From Lysobacter dokdonensis DS-58 (GTDB taxonomy: Bacteria; Pseudomonadota; Gammaproteobacteria; Xanthomonadales; Xanthomonadaceae): 64,000 nt of DNA. A program made the position numbers and the translations under genes. The stretch lies in contig NZ_JRKJ01000016.1 of assembly GCF_000770795.1 (NCBI RefSeq), forward strand, positions 62,001 through 126,000, given 5' to 3'. This document shows, piece after piece, positions 7,944 through 16,621 of this stretch. Below the pieces are notes generated by a model, which saw only the letters and a list, made by a program, of their open reading frames with translations, ran no database searches and was not told where the DNA came from. Every line of letters begins with the position of its first letter. Position 1 is the stretch's first letter.

Positions 7944-10900
7944 ATGAAGTCTCGCAGTCGCTCTTCCGCGCCACGATCCGCCCTTCGGCACAGCACGCTC
8001 GCGCTCGCGCTCGGGCTGTGCTTCGCCGGCGGCGTCCAGGCGCAAACCAACACGGCCGGCGCGATTTCCGGCCAGGCCAATTCCGGCGACACCATCACCG
8101 TCGTCAATCCGTCGACCGGTTTCTCGCGCACGATCACCGCGGGCGCCGATGGAAACTACCGCTTCTCGGCGCTGCCTACCGGGAATTACCAGGTGAGCCG
8201 CAATGGCGGCGCCGCCCGGTCGGTGAAGGTGAATGTCGGCACCGCCACCAGCGTGGACTTCATCGAGACGCTGGACGCGGTCGAAGTGGTCGGCGGTTCG
8301 ATCAACCCGATCGACGTGTCCTCCGTCGAATCGAGCACCGTGCTGACGGCCGAACAGATCGCGAAGATCCCGGTGATCCGCAACGCCACCGACGTCGCGC
8401 TGCTCGCCCCCGGCACGGTGCGCGGCGATGCGGTGTACGGCAATCTCGCGTCGTTCGGCGGCTCGTCGGTCGCGGAGAACGCGTACTACGTCAACGGCTT
8501 CAACATCACCAACACCTTCAACAACCTCAACTTCGCGCAGATCCCCTTCGAGGGCATCGCCGAACAGCAGGTGAAGACCGGTGGCTACGGCGCCGAGTTC
8601 GGCCGCTCCACCGGCGGCGTGATCAACATGATCACCCGCCGCGGCACGAACGAATTCAAGGCGGGCGGCAACGTGTACTGGACGCCGAGCGCCCTGCGCG
8701 GCTCCGACCCGAACGTGTTCTCCAACGGCGGCCAGCCGGCCACCGGCAGCGTGGTGCCTTCGCAGATGATCGCGAACAACTCGCGCGACGACTACGGCAC
8801 GCAGGTCACCGCGAACGTCTGGGCCGGCGGCGCGCTGGTGCAGGACAAGGTGTTCGGCTACGCGCTCGTCTCGTGGGACCAGATCACCGGGCAGTCGTCG
8901 TATCCCTTCGCCACCAGCGGCGCGCCGAGCTTCGACCAGGAAGACAAGTCGCCCAACTGGCTCGCGAAGCTGGACTGGAACATCAACGACGACAACCTGC
9001 TCGAATTCACCGCCTTCTCCGACAAGACCAAGACCGAACAGGATTACTGGCGCACGGGCCAGACCTCGCTCGGCAGCAACCTGTACAACGCCGGCGCGGC
9101 GCTGACGCGCGAGTCCTACCTCGGCCGCGTGTACGACGAGCGCGGCGGCACCAGCTACGTGGCCAAGTACACCGGCTACCTGACGGACAGCTTCACCTTG
9201 TCCGCGCTGTACGGCCACGGCGAGCAGAGCCGTTCGAACTACGCGATCGCCGCCAACGGCCTGCGAGCGGAATTCGGCGGCGACCTCAACACGCCGGCCA
9301 CGGGCTGCCCGATCGTCACCGACAGCCGCACCAACCTCGACAACACCGGCGGCGCGCGCATCGCCGGCTGCAACTTCGTGGGCACGCTCGGCCGCCCCGA
9401 TGCGAAGGACACGCGCGACCAGTACCGCATCGACGCCGAATGGCAGGCCGGCGACCACCTGTTGCGCTTCGGCTTCGAGCGCGATGATTTCGAAAGCATC
9501 GCGGGCCAGTCGTACGAGGGCGGCGCGGCCTACCTGTACCTCAACGACGAAGACTTCCAGTACGTGCGCCTGCGCCGGTTCGTGAACGGCGCCACCGTCG
9601 GCGTGTTGTCGGATGCCTTCTACCTCGAGGACACCTGGAACATCACCAACAACTTCCTGCTCTACGCGGGCATCCGTTGGGACAAGTTCGAGAACACAAA
9701 CGGCCTGGGCGAGAAGTACGTGTCGATCGACGACCAGCTCGGGCCGCGCCTGGGCCTGTCGTGGGACGTGTTCGGCGACTCGACGTTCAAGGTGTTCGCC
9801 AACGCGGGCCGATATGCGCTGCCGTTGACCGCCACGGTCGCGGTGCGCGGCGCGAGCGCGTCGTTGTTCTCGGAGCAGTACTTCACCTACACCGGCGTCG
9901 ACCCGTCGACCGGCGCGCCCACCGGGCTGGATCCGATCTCGAACATCAGCTACCTCAACAACGAGTTCGGCACGGCCAAGAATCCGAACGCGGTGACCTC
10001 CGGCGACCTCAAGCCGATGTACCAGGACGAATACATCCTGGGCTTCCAGAAGCAACTCACGGACCACATGTCGCTCGGCGTGCGCGGCATCTACCGCGAT
10101 CTGAGCAGCGGCATCGACGATACGTGCGATTGGCGCCCCGTGCGCGACTGGGGCTTGCGCAACGGCTTCGTGCTGGGCGAGGACGGCAACCCGTTCATCA
10201 CCGTGGGCGACAAGGAGAGCGCGAACCAGATGGCGTTCCTCAACCCCGGTTTCGCGGGCTGCCGCCTGTACAACCCGGGACGCGCGGCGACGTTCCAGAT
10301 GGACGTCAACGGCGACGGCGTGTTCGAAAACGTCGCGCTGACCGCCGAGGAACTCGGCCAGAAGGCGAAGCGCACGTACAAGGCCGTCGAGATCTTCGCA
10401 GAAGGCCACTGGGACAAGTTCTTCATCCAAGGCTCGTACACGTGGGCCAAGAGCCTCGGCAACTCCGAGGGCGGCGTGAACTCCAACCTCGGCCAGGCCG
10501 ATACGGGCACGACGGTCGACTTCGACTACCCCGAACTGATGTACGGCGCCTACGGCTACCTGCCGAACGACCGTCGTCATTCGTTGAAGCTGTTCGGCAA
10601 CTACGAGTTGAACGACCAGTGGTCGGTCGGCGCGAACCTGCTGGTGCAATCGGGGCGCCCGGTGAGCTGCATCGGCGTGTACGGCAACGACCCGACCGGT
10701 TACCAGAACAACTACTACTCGTGCAGCCCGAACCCGGGCGTGGTGGTCACCAGCCCCGGCACCGGCGGCCCGGTGCGCGACAACGGCACGACGCTCGTGC
10801 CGCGCGGCACGTACGCGCGCACGCCGTGGACGCGCACGCTGGACCTCAACGTCGCCTGGCGTCCTGCCTTCGCGGATGGGCACCTGACGGTGAAGGCCGA

Positions 10901-11054
10901 CGTGTTCAACGTGTTCAACGAACATGGCGCGACCTCGATGAACGAGTTCGCCGAAAACTCCGCGGGCTCGCAGCGCTACTACCTCGCCTTCAACACGCCG
11001 GCGACATTCCAGGCCCCGCGCTCGGTGCGCCTGATGCTGCAGTACGACTGGTGA
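7944..11054 (+). CDS. TonB-dependent receptor, Oar-like, with carboxypeptidase-regulatory-like N-domain
   Basis: 1036 residues. A signal peptide ends near GVQAQ. A short beta-sandwich of the carboxypeptidase-regulatory type follows (GNYRFSALPTGNYQV), then a plug (GGYGAEFGRSTGGVINMITRRGTNEF) and a 22-strand-type barrel ending in aromatic LQYDW. Oar-type receptors are abundant in Xanthomonadaceae and import large substrates using the TonB system. No TonB box with specific ligand information is evident. It is monocistronic: a strong hairpin terminator follows at 11122-11160. Confidence 0.92.
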   Translation: MKSRSRSSAPRSALRHSTLALALGLCFAGGVQAQTNTAGAISGQANSGDTITVVNPSTGFSRTITAGADGNYRFSALPTGNYQVSRNGGAARSVKVNVGTATSVDFIETLDAVEVVGGSINPIDVSSVESSTVLTAEQIAKIPVIRNATDVALLAPGTVRGDAVYGNLASFGGSSVAENAYYVNGFNITNTFNNLNFAQIPFEGIAEQQVKTGGYGAEFGRSTGGVINMITRRGTNEFKAGGNVYWTPSALRGSDPNVFSNGGQPATGSVVPSQMIANNSRDDYGTQVTANVWAGGALVQDKVFGYALVSWDQITGQSSYPFATSGAPSFDQEDKSPNWLAKLDWNINDDNLLEFTAFSDKTKTEQDYWRTGQTSLGSNLYNAGAALTRESYLGRVYDERGGTSYVAKYTGYLTDSFTLSALYGHGEQSRSNYAIAANGLRAEFGGDLNTPATGCPIVTDSRTNLDNTGGARIAGCNFVGTLGRPDAKDTRDQYRIDAEWQAGDHLLRFGFERDDFESIAGQSYEGGAAYLYLNDEDFQYVRLRRFVNGATVGVLSDAFYLEDTWNITNNFLLYAGIRWDKFENTNGLGEKYVSIDDQLGPRLGLSWDVFGDSTFKVFANAGRYALPLTATVAVRGASASLFSEQYFTYTGVDPSTGAPTGLDPISNISYLNNEFGTAKNPNAVTSGDLKPMYQDEYILGFQKQLTDHMSLGVRGIYRDLSSGIDDTCDWRPVRDWGLRNGFVLGEDGNPFITVGDKESANQMAFLNPGFAGCRLYNPGRAATFQMDVNGDGVFENVALTAEELGQKAKRTYKAVEIFAEGHWDKFFIQGSYTWAKSLGNSEGGVNSNLGQADTGTTVDFDYPELMYGAYGYLPNDRRHSLKLFGNYELNDQWSVGANLLVQSGRPVSCIGVYGNDPTGYQNNYYSCSPNPGVVVTSPGTGGPVRDNGTTLVPRGTYARTPWTRTLDLNVAWRPAFADGHLTVKADVFNVFNEHGATSMNEFAENSAGSQRYYLAFNTPATFQAPRSVRLMLQYDW

Positions 11055-11121
11055 CGGCAACACTGGTGAAAACCAGGGGACGCGTTGCCCGATAGAAGGC
11101 AGCCGTGTGTGTGAAACCCCC

Positions 11122-11160
11122 ACCCCGCAGCGGAGGAGCAACCGCTGCGGGGTTCTTTTT
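11122..11160 (+). terminator. Rho-independent terminator of the TonB-dependent receptor gene
   Basis: A 12-bp perfect stem (ACCCCGCAGCGG paired with CCGCTGCGGGGT) with an eight-base loop is followed directly by TCTTTTT. It lies 68 bases after the receptor stop codon. Confidence 0.93.
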
Positions 11161-11182
11161 GTATCGACGATTGCTCGTGCCC

Positions 11183-11464
11183 TCAACCGCGCTTCTCGTT
11201 CTCCATCGCCTTGCCGACGATCTCTTCGTACAGCTTGACGATCCGTGCGCCGACGCGGTGGAACTCGGGATTGCGTACGACGAACTGTTGGGCGTTCTTC
11301 GCGTCGTCCAATGCTCCCTTGAGGAACTCGATCTGCGTGTCGTCCAGGCGGGCACCGCTTTCCACGTGTTCCTTGATGGCAAGCGCGCGAGGGAGGCGGA
11401 ACTCCAGCAGCCTTGCCAGGAGCGCCTGCAGCGTCGCGTCGTCTGTCCGATCGTCCGATGCCAT
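11183..11464 (-). CDS. Conserved small helical protein, unknown function
   Basis: 93 residues, charged and helical, no signal peptide or membrane span. The middle reads DDTQIEFLKGALDDAKNAQQF and the C-terminus is strongly charged (MENEKRG). The gene faces the receptor terminator and is followed upstream by the plus-strand aspartyl-protease-like gene. I do not recognise a function. Codon use and the amphipathic pattern support a real gene. Confidence 0.65.
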   Translation of the reverse strand: MASDDRTDDATLQALLARLLEFRLPRALAIKEHVESGARLDDTQIEFLKGALDDAKNAQQFVVRNPEFHRVGARIVKLYEEIVGKAMENEKRG

Positions 11465-11573
11465 GGATCGAATCTAGCCGCCGGGCCGTGTCGCCGCCAT
11501 GGGACCTTGGGCCAGCATTCAACCCCGGCGCCACTCGGCGCATCACAGCCGAAACGTCCCCCCGGAGCACGCC

Positions 11574-12485
11574 ATGCGCCTGCCGCCTCTCTCGTTGTCG
11601 TGCCTGCTGTTGCTGTCACCGATCGTGCCCGGCCAGTCGCGCGAGGCCGCACCTGCGCCGGCCGTCACCGCCGCGCCCATCGCCACGCTCGCGCTCGCGC
11701 CCTATCGGCGCTCGGTGGCCGTGAATGTCGAAGCCAACGGGACGAAGGGCCTGTTCGCGTTCGACACCGCCGGCGGGCACACGGTGGTGTCGCCGGAGTT
11801 CGCGAAGGCGGCGGGGTGCACGCCGTGGGGGTCGCTCGGCGGCTTCACGATGACCGGCAAGCACCTGGCGATGCCACGCTGCGATGCTTTGCGGTTCACC
11901 GTGGATGGGAACGCGCTCGTCGCGCCGGTCGCGGGCGTGATGCAGGTGGCGCCGCTGATCGCGAAGGACGCCGAGCCGATGGCGGGCCTCCTCGCGCTCG
12001 ACGTCTTCGCCGGCAAGACCATCACAATGGATTTCGCGGGTGGCAAGCTATACGTCGAATCGCCGGAGAGCGCGGCGCAACGCATCGCCGGCGCGCGTGA
12101 ACTGCCCATTCGCCTGTCGCATGAGGCGCAGGGCCTCGCGCTCGCGGTGAACCTCGAAGTCCCCACCGAAAAAGGCATCGCGCGATTCGAACTGGACAGC
12201 GGCAACGGCGGCACGCTGCTGGTGTCGAAGGCCTACGCGTCGTTGTTCGGACTGGATCCGGCAGCGGAGGGTCCGCACGCGGGCAGCATCGCCCTCGCCC
12301 CGGGCCTCGTGGCGCGCGGATACGTGATCGTCGGGGACCTCAACATCGACGGCAATCTGGGGATGCCCTTCCTCAAGGACTGGATCGTCACCGTGGACCT
12401 GGCCGCCGGCCGCATGTGGCTGCAACCCACGCGCGCCACGCCGCCGCCGAACATGGGCGTGCCGCCGCCGCTGCCGGCGAAGTGA
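11574..12485 (+). CDS. Exported retropepsin-like aspartyl protease
   Basis: 303 residues with a signal peptide (about residues 1-20). Two similar halves each carry a pepsin-type catalytic motif: FDTAGGHTVVS near residue 60 and ELDSGNGGTLLVS near residue 205, so both Asp-Thr/Ser-Gly elements may sit in one chain, though the first reads DTAG rather than DTGG. The C-terminus is proline-rich (PPPNMGVPPPLP). This layout matches periplasmic aspartyl-protease-like proteins of Xanthomonadaceae. Substrate unknown. The ATG with MRLPPLSLSC gives the signal peptide; an upstream in-frame start would hide it. Confidence 0.75.
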   Translation: MRLPPLSLSCLLLLSPIVPGQSREAAPAPAVTAAPIATLALAPYRRSVAVNVEANGTKGLFAFDTAGGHTVVSPEFAKAAGCTPWGSLGGFTMTGKHLAMPRCDALRFTVDGNALVAPVAGVMQVAPLIAKDAEPMAGLLALDVFAGKTITMDFAGGKLYVESPESAAQRIAGARELPIRLSHEAQGLALAVNLEVPTEKGIARFELDSGNGGTLLVSKAYASLFGLDPAAEGPHAGSIALAPGLVARGYVIVGDLNIDGNLGMPFLKDWIVTVDLAAGRMWLQPTRATPPPNMGVPPPLPAK

Positions 12486-12566
12486 GGGCGCGTCATTGCA
12501 GGCGGACCGGCCGCGCCCCTACTCTGCACGCCGGGGCCGGTCGTGCGACCGCGCGGGGATCAGGGA

Positions 12567-13334
12567 ATGCGTCGTAACGGATGTCTGTTGTTGTGCGCGC
12601 TGCTCGGCAGCGCGAATGTCGTCGCCGCGACCGACGCCGCTCCTCCGGCGCCGCTCGCGTTCCGCGCCGAAGCGCGCGTGGAAGTGGATGGCGCCGGCAA
12701 GGTGGTCGCCGTGGCCGTCGACAAGACCCTGCCCGAGCCCGTGCGTCAGTACGTGGCGAAGGAACTGGGCACGTGGTCGTTCGCGCAACGCCCGCGCGAA
12801 GGACACAGTGGGAACGCATCGACGTGGTTGTCGCTGAGCGCCTGCGCCATCCCCGACGCGAGCGGTGCGTACTCGATGGGCCTGGCCTTCCACGGCAACG
12901 GCCCCCGCATCAAGGGCGGCGACCCCTGGGTGATCACCGAAGGCATGGGCAAGGTCGTCGCGAAGAACAAGCTCACCGGCAAGGTCGACATCCACTTCGT
13001 GGTGAACGCCGACGGCTCGGCGACGCTGGAATCGGTCGACGGCCTCGACGACTCGCGCGAAAGCCGCCTGCTCCGCGACGAAATCGAAAGCATGGTCGAG
13101 CTCAACCACTTCGATACCGAACAGATCGACGGCAAGTCCGTCGCGACGCGCGAAACGCTGATGCTCACCTACGGCCGCGGCGACAACGGCCGTCGCTCCT
13201 ACGAATTCGGCTGGCAGACGCGCGCCATGCAATCGCGGCAGTGCGTGGCGGCGCGCGCGGCGGGCGCGGAATCCAATGCGGGGTTGCCCGTCGTCTCGGT
13301 CGATTCGGTCGTCGACATCGACCCGTCGTTCTGA
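12567..13334 (+). CDS. Exported hypothetical protein with TonB-like C-terminal features
   Basis: 255 residues starting with a signal peptide (RRNGCLLLCALLGSANVVA). After it comes a segment rich in beta strands with VEVDGAGKVVAVAVDKTLPEPV, resembling the RVEVDADGRVVDV pattern of TonB/energy-transducer C-terminal domains, then a second similar segment (VDIHFVVNADGSATLESVDG). No membrane anchor remains after signal cleavage. The function is unknown; the TonB resemblance is by eye and weak. The ATG at 12567 is preferred over 12543 because it begins the signal peptide. Confidence 0.65.
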   Translation: MRRNGCLLLCALLGSANVVAATDAAPPAPLAFRAEARVEVDGAGKVVAVAVDKTLPEPVRQYVAKELGTWSFAQRPREGHSGNASTWLSLSACAIPDASGAYSMGLAFHGNGPRIKGGDPWVITEGMGKVVAKNKLTGKVDIHFVVNADGSATLESVDGLDDSRESRLLRDEIESMVELNHFDTEQIDGKSVATRETLMLTYGRGDNGRRSYEFGWQTRAMQSRQCVAARAAGAESNAGLPVVSVDSVVDIDPSF

Positions 13335-13352
13335 GGTTCGGCTGGCGCGCAG

Positions 13353-13931
13353 TTACAACTGCGCGCGCACCGCGGACACGAAGTCCGCATCCGGCTTCGG
13401 CCCTATCTGCTCGGTGCGCGCGACGATGCGCCCGCGTGCGTCCAGCAGGATCAGCACGCTGGTGTGGTTGAAGTTGCCGTCCGCGAGCCGGCGATAGCGC
13501 ACGTCGAGGACGCCGGCGATCTTGCGGACGTCGGCCGGTGCGGGTGCAGCGAGGAGCCAGCGCGTCGCATCGATCTTCCGCTTGGTCGCCGTCTCGCGCA
13601 GCACGGCCGGCGTGTCGCGCGCGGGGTCGAGGCTGATCAGCACGACGCCCACGCGGCCCCGTTGCGCCGGTGGCAGTGCGTGCTCGACGGCCTTCGCGGA
13701 TTCGACGATCAGCGGGCACATGTACGGGCACGAGGTGTAGAACATCGCGACGATCCGCGGCTTGCCTTCCAGCGCGCGCCAATCCTGCGTCTTGCCGCGT
13801 GCATCGGTGAGCGGCATCGACAGCTGGTACACCGAATCGGCGGGCCGCGATCCGGTCTTGCCCGTCTCCGCCGCGCCGCTCGACGCGACCAGCAACGCAA
13901 GGCATGCCGTCATCGATCGAAGCCACTTCAT
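13353..13931 (-). CDS. SCO1/SenC family copper chaperone
   Basis: 192 residues with an N-terminal signal peptide, then a thioredoxin-like fold. The copper motif is SCPYMCP (CxxxC) and the distal histidine is in FNHTSVLILLD, the standard SCO ligand set. SCO proteins deliver copper to cupredoxins or CuA sites and reduce their cysteines. The ATG overlaps the stop of the formylglycine-enzyme-like gene (ATGA), making it the last gene of the nirK operon, so its client is probably the NirK copper sites. Confidence 0.9.
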   Translation of the reverse strand: MKWLRSMTACLALLVASSGAAETGKTGSRPADSVYQLSMPLTDARGKTQDWRALEGKPRIVAMFYTSCPYMCPLIVESAKAVEHALPPAQRGRVGVVLISLDPARDTPAVLRETATKRKIDATRWLLAAPAPADVRKIAGVLDVRYRRLADGNFNHTSVLILLDARGRIVARTEQIGPKPDADFVSAVRAQL

Positions 13932-14713
13932 CGGCCGCTCCTCGCGCATCGGAATCCCATGTTGGCGGTGGCGTCATGCGCATCCAGCGACGACAGCATC
14001 GCCACCCGCATCAGCACCGCGTAGTTGTCGCGGTCGTCCATCGACAACGCGCCCGCGCCACAAAACTTCTGCTTGTCGGCGTCGCCCTGGTTGCGGTTGT
14101 CGCCGGAGACGAGCAGCGAGCCGAAATCGTCCGTCCACTCCCACACCAGGCCATGCAGATCCTGGATGCCGTAGGCGTTGGGCGGCTGCAATCCGGCGCG
14201 CGGCAGCGCGGTGTCGGACGGACGCGAGTACCACGCGAGGATGCGTTCGCGCCACGCGGGATCCTTGCGGGCATCGCGGCGGGTTTCGTCGGCGGCCGCC
14301 GCGTATTCCCATTCGTTCCACGTCGGCAAGCGTGCGTCGATCGACGCGCAATACGCATCGGCCGCGAACCAGCTGACCCACGTCACCGGCTGTTCCGGCA
14401 GCGCGCGAGCGCCCAGCGTCGTCGGCCCCGCCCAATGCGCGAGATAGCGCTCTTCGACGAATACCTTCGGCGCGCGACCGCGTTGCCACTCCGGGTGCGC
14501 GCGCACGAACGCGAGGAATTCGCCGTTGGTGACGGGCATGCGCATGAGTGCGAAGGGCGCGATGCGCACGCCCTTCTTCGCATCCTCGTACGCAAGCGCG
14601 GACTTGAACGGACCGCCCGGCAATCCCGCGTAGCGCGGCGCGGCGTTGCCTGCCGCCACCGCGAAAGCGGTGAGGCAGGCGAACACGCACATGCCGGCGG
14701 CCAGGGCGCGCAT
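13928..14713 (-). CDS. nirV: NirV-like protein (SUMF1/formylglycine-enzyme fold)
   Basis: 261 residues with a signal peptide followed by an FGE-sulfatase domain: PVTNGEFLAFVRAHPEW, PVTWVSWFAADAYC, RLPTWNEWEYAAA, GLVWEWTDDF and a terminal NMGFRCAR. Proteins of this fold encoded next to nirK are called NirV and are needed for, or associated with, copper nitrite reductase; their reaction is not settled. The catalytic cysteine pair of true formylglycine-generating enzymes is not obvious. It starts one base after the nirK stop. The symbol reflects context as well as family. Confidence 0.8.
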   Translation of the reverse strand: MRALAAGMCVFACLTAFAVAAGNAAPRYAGLPGGPFKSALAYEDAKKGVRIAPFALMRMPVTNGEFLAFVRAHPEWQRGRAPKVFVEERYLAHWAGPTTLGARALPEQPVTWVSWFAADAYCASIDARLPTWNEWEYAAAADETRRDARKDPAWRERILAWYSRPSDTALPRAGLQPPNAYGIQDLHGLVWEWTDDFGSLLVSGDNRNQGDADKQKFCGAGALSMDDRDNYAVLMRVAMLSSLDAHDATANMGFRCARSGR

Positions 14714-14714
14714 T

Positions 14715-16226
14715 TCAGTGGCCCGCGGACGCCGTGGCGGGTTTCGCGGCGCGCAGCTTCGCCACTTCGTCCTTCGTCACGCGGCCACCCGGGTTGCCCC
14801 AACTGTTGAGCACGTAGGTGGCGATGTTGGCCACCTCGTCGTCGGTCAGTTGGCTCATCGGCGGCATGTTGGAGTCGTACTCCTTGCCGTTGACGGTCAC
14901 CTTGCCAACGAGGCCGTGCAGGATCACGGAAGGAACGCGCTTGGGATCGGCGGCGATGTAATCGGAGCCAGCCAGCGGCGGGAAGACGCCCGGCATGCCC
15001 TGCCCCGTCGCCTGGTGGCAGGTCGAACACGTGCCGGCGAACAACGCTTCGCCTGCCTTGACCTGGTCTTCCGAGGTCAACGCGCCGGTCGTCGCGGCCG
15101 TCGCGGCCTGGCTCACCGCCGCGAGGTTGGCGCTCGCGCGATCGCCGATGTACATCGCATCGACTTCCTTGCCCGAGTAGATGTCCTTCCGTTCGGGACC
15201 ATCGGCTTTCAGGATCGCGAGCGCGCCCTTGTTGAACGCGCGGAAGATCGAGTGGTCGACGAGCACGTAACTGCCCGGGACTTCGACGTGGAAGTCCATG
15301 ATCGCCGCGCCGCCAGCCGGGATCAGGGTCGTCTGCACGTTCTCCTGGAACCGCGTGCCGCCTTCGAACCACACCTTGTCGAAGATCTCGCCGATGACGT
15401 GGAAACTCGACACGAGGTTGGGACCGCCGTTGCCGACGTACAGCCGGACGTTTTCGCCGGTCTTCGCCTGGAGCGCCTTCTCGCCGGTGAGCGCGCCTTC
15501 CATGCCGTTGAACAACACGTACGTCGGGTGTTCTTCGATCGCTTTTTCCATGTCGAAGGGCTGGTGGCCTTTCTCGCGGTACTTGCCCGTCGTGTAGAAG
15601 TCGCCCTGCATCACGTAGTACTCGCGATCCACTGGCGGCATGCCCTCCGGCGGCTCGACGAGGATCAGTCCGTACATGCCGTTCGCCACGTGCATGCCGA
15701 CCGGCGCGGTCGCGCAGTGATAGACGAACAGGCCGGCGTTGAGCGCCTTGAACGTGAAGCGCGTGACGTGGCCCGGCGCGGTGAAGCTCGATGCCGCGCC
15801 GCCGCCCGGCCCCGTGACGCCATGCAGGTCGATGTTGTGCGGCATCTTGCTGTGCGGCATGTTGCGCAGGTGGAACACCACTGTGTCGCCTTGCCGCACG
15901 CGGATGAAGCTACCCGGCACGGTGCCGCCGAAGGTCCAGAACGTGTACGTCACGCCTTCGGAGATCGGCATCTCCTTTTCGATGACGTCCAGTTCGACGA
16001 TGACGCGTGCCGGCGCCTTGCGGCCCGTGGCCGGCGGCACCATCGGCGGCGTGGTCAACACCGCTTTGACATCGGGCCCCTGGGGCGGGCCGAGATCGCC
16101 CTTGAGCGAGCCGCCGGATTCGGTCGCGACCGGCTTGTCGTCGCCGACGGCCTTGTCGCTGCCGCCGCAACCCGCGACGGCGATGCAGGCTGCCGCGACG
16201 AGGACGCATGCGAAGTGCTTGATCAT
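14715..16226 (-). CDS. nirK: Copper nitrite reductase lipoprotein with C-terminal cytochrome c domain (NirK/AniA type)
   Basis: 503 residues. A lipobox ending AVAGC20 predicts an outer-membrane or periplasm-facing lipoprotein. Two cupredoxin domains carry the type-1 copper ligands H130, C171, H179 and M184, the type-2 ligands H135, H170 and H325, and the catalytic-type H276. A linker leads to a monohaem domain with C400-STC403-H404 and a later MPPM methionine. The enzyme reduces nitrite to NO; the fused haem domain probably feeds electrons in directly. It lies 27 bases after a small exported-protein gene and is followed by nirV and SCO1. Confidence 0.95.
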   Translation of the reverse strand: MIKHFACVLVAAACIAVAGCGGSDKAVGDDKPVATESGGSLKGDLGPPQGPDVKAVLTTPPMVPPATGRKAPARVIVELDVIEKEMPISEGVTYTFWTFGGTVPGSFIRVRQGDTVVFHLRNMPHSKMPHNIDLHGVTGPGGGAASSFTAPGHVTRFTFKALNAGLFVYHCATAPVGMHVANGMYGLILVEPPEGMPPVDREYYVMQGDFYTTGKYREKGHQPFDMEKAIEEHPTYVLFNGMEGALTGEKALQAKTGENVRLYVGNGGPNLVSSFHVIGEIFDKVWFEGGTRFQENVQTTLIPAGGAAIMDFHVEVPGSYVLVDHSIFRAFNKGALAILKADGPERKDIYSGKEVDAMYIGDRASANLAAVSQAATAATTGALTSEDQVKAGEALFAGTCSTCHQATGQGMPGVFPPLAGSDYIAADPKRVPSVILHGLVGKVTVNGKEYDSNMPPMSQLTDDEVANIATYVLNSWGNPGGRVTKDEVAKLRAAKPATASAGH

Positions 16227-16253
16227 CTGTCGACTCCTTGTGCCTGGCGGATG

Positions 16254-16418
16254 TCAGAACGGAACGGACATCGGGTTCGCAGCAGGCGCCTGATTCGAGG
16301 ATTGCGCGCGGGCGGGCTGCGGATCGGCCGCGTTCGCCGCGACCACGAGGCCGGCCACGGCGAGCGCAGCGGCGAGCAGGGCGGCGGTGACTGCCGCATA
16401 GAAAGTGACGTTTTTCAT
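16254..16418 (-). CDS. Small exported or membrane peptide at the head of the nirK operon
   Basis: 54 residues: MKNVTFYAAVTAALLAAALA begins a hydrophobic segment running to about residue 28, followed by a 25-residue hydrophilic Ala/Pro/Gln-rich tail. ATG is preceded by a GGGGGA ribosome binding site. It lies 27 bases upstream of nirK and downstream of an FNR-type box, so it is probably the first gene of that transcript. Function unknown; it could be a small anchor or assembly factor for the reductase. Confidence 0.55.
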   Translation of the reverse strand: MKNVTFYAAVTAALLAAALAVAGLVVAANAADPQPARAQSSNQAPAANPMSVPF

Positions 16419-16501
16419 GGTGTTCCCCCGGTCATGTGATGCATGCGAGTGGATGGGTGGTCGTTTCGGGCCCAGTCTCTTCCCGGCACTGCGGCGCGGC
16501 C

Positions 16502-16515
16502 CTGACCTGGATCAA
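16502..16515 (-). promoter_or_regulatory. FNR-type box for the nirK operon
   Basis: On the minus strand the site reads TTGATCCAGGTCAG, against the consensus TTGAT-N4-ATCAA. It is centred about 90 bp before the first start codon of the nirK unit (16418). It is one of four such boxes in this denitrification island, which also encodes an Fnr. Confidence 0.7.
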
Positions 16516-16553
16516 GCGCAAGCGGCTTTGGCGACGTGCGTATCGGCCCCCTT

Positions 16554-16567
16554 TTGACTTGGATCAG
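16554..16567 (+). promoter_or_regulatory. FNR-type box for the porin gene
   Basis: TTGACTTGGATCAG, a good match to TTGAT-N4-ATCAA, centred 61.5 bp before the ATG at 16622. A class II promoter (-41.5) would place the transcript start about 20 bases before the gene. Confidence 0.72.
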
Positions 16568-16621
16568 GGCCGCCGCGGCCGCGAGCGGCGAGGCTGGCGT
16601 CATCCGATCCAGGAGGTCCCC

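Noticed and set aside
7545-11570. 1341-codon minus-strand open frame opposite the TonB-dependent receptor
   Set aside because: It mirrors the receptor gene in a GC-rich genome and shows Arg/Val/His-rich shadow composition with no domain.
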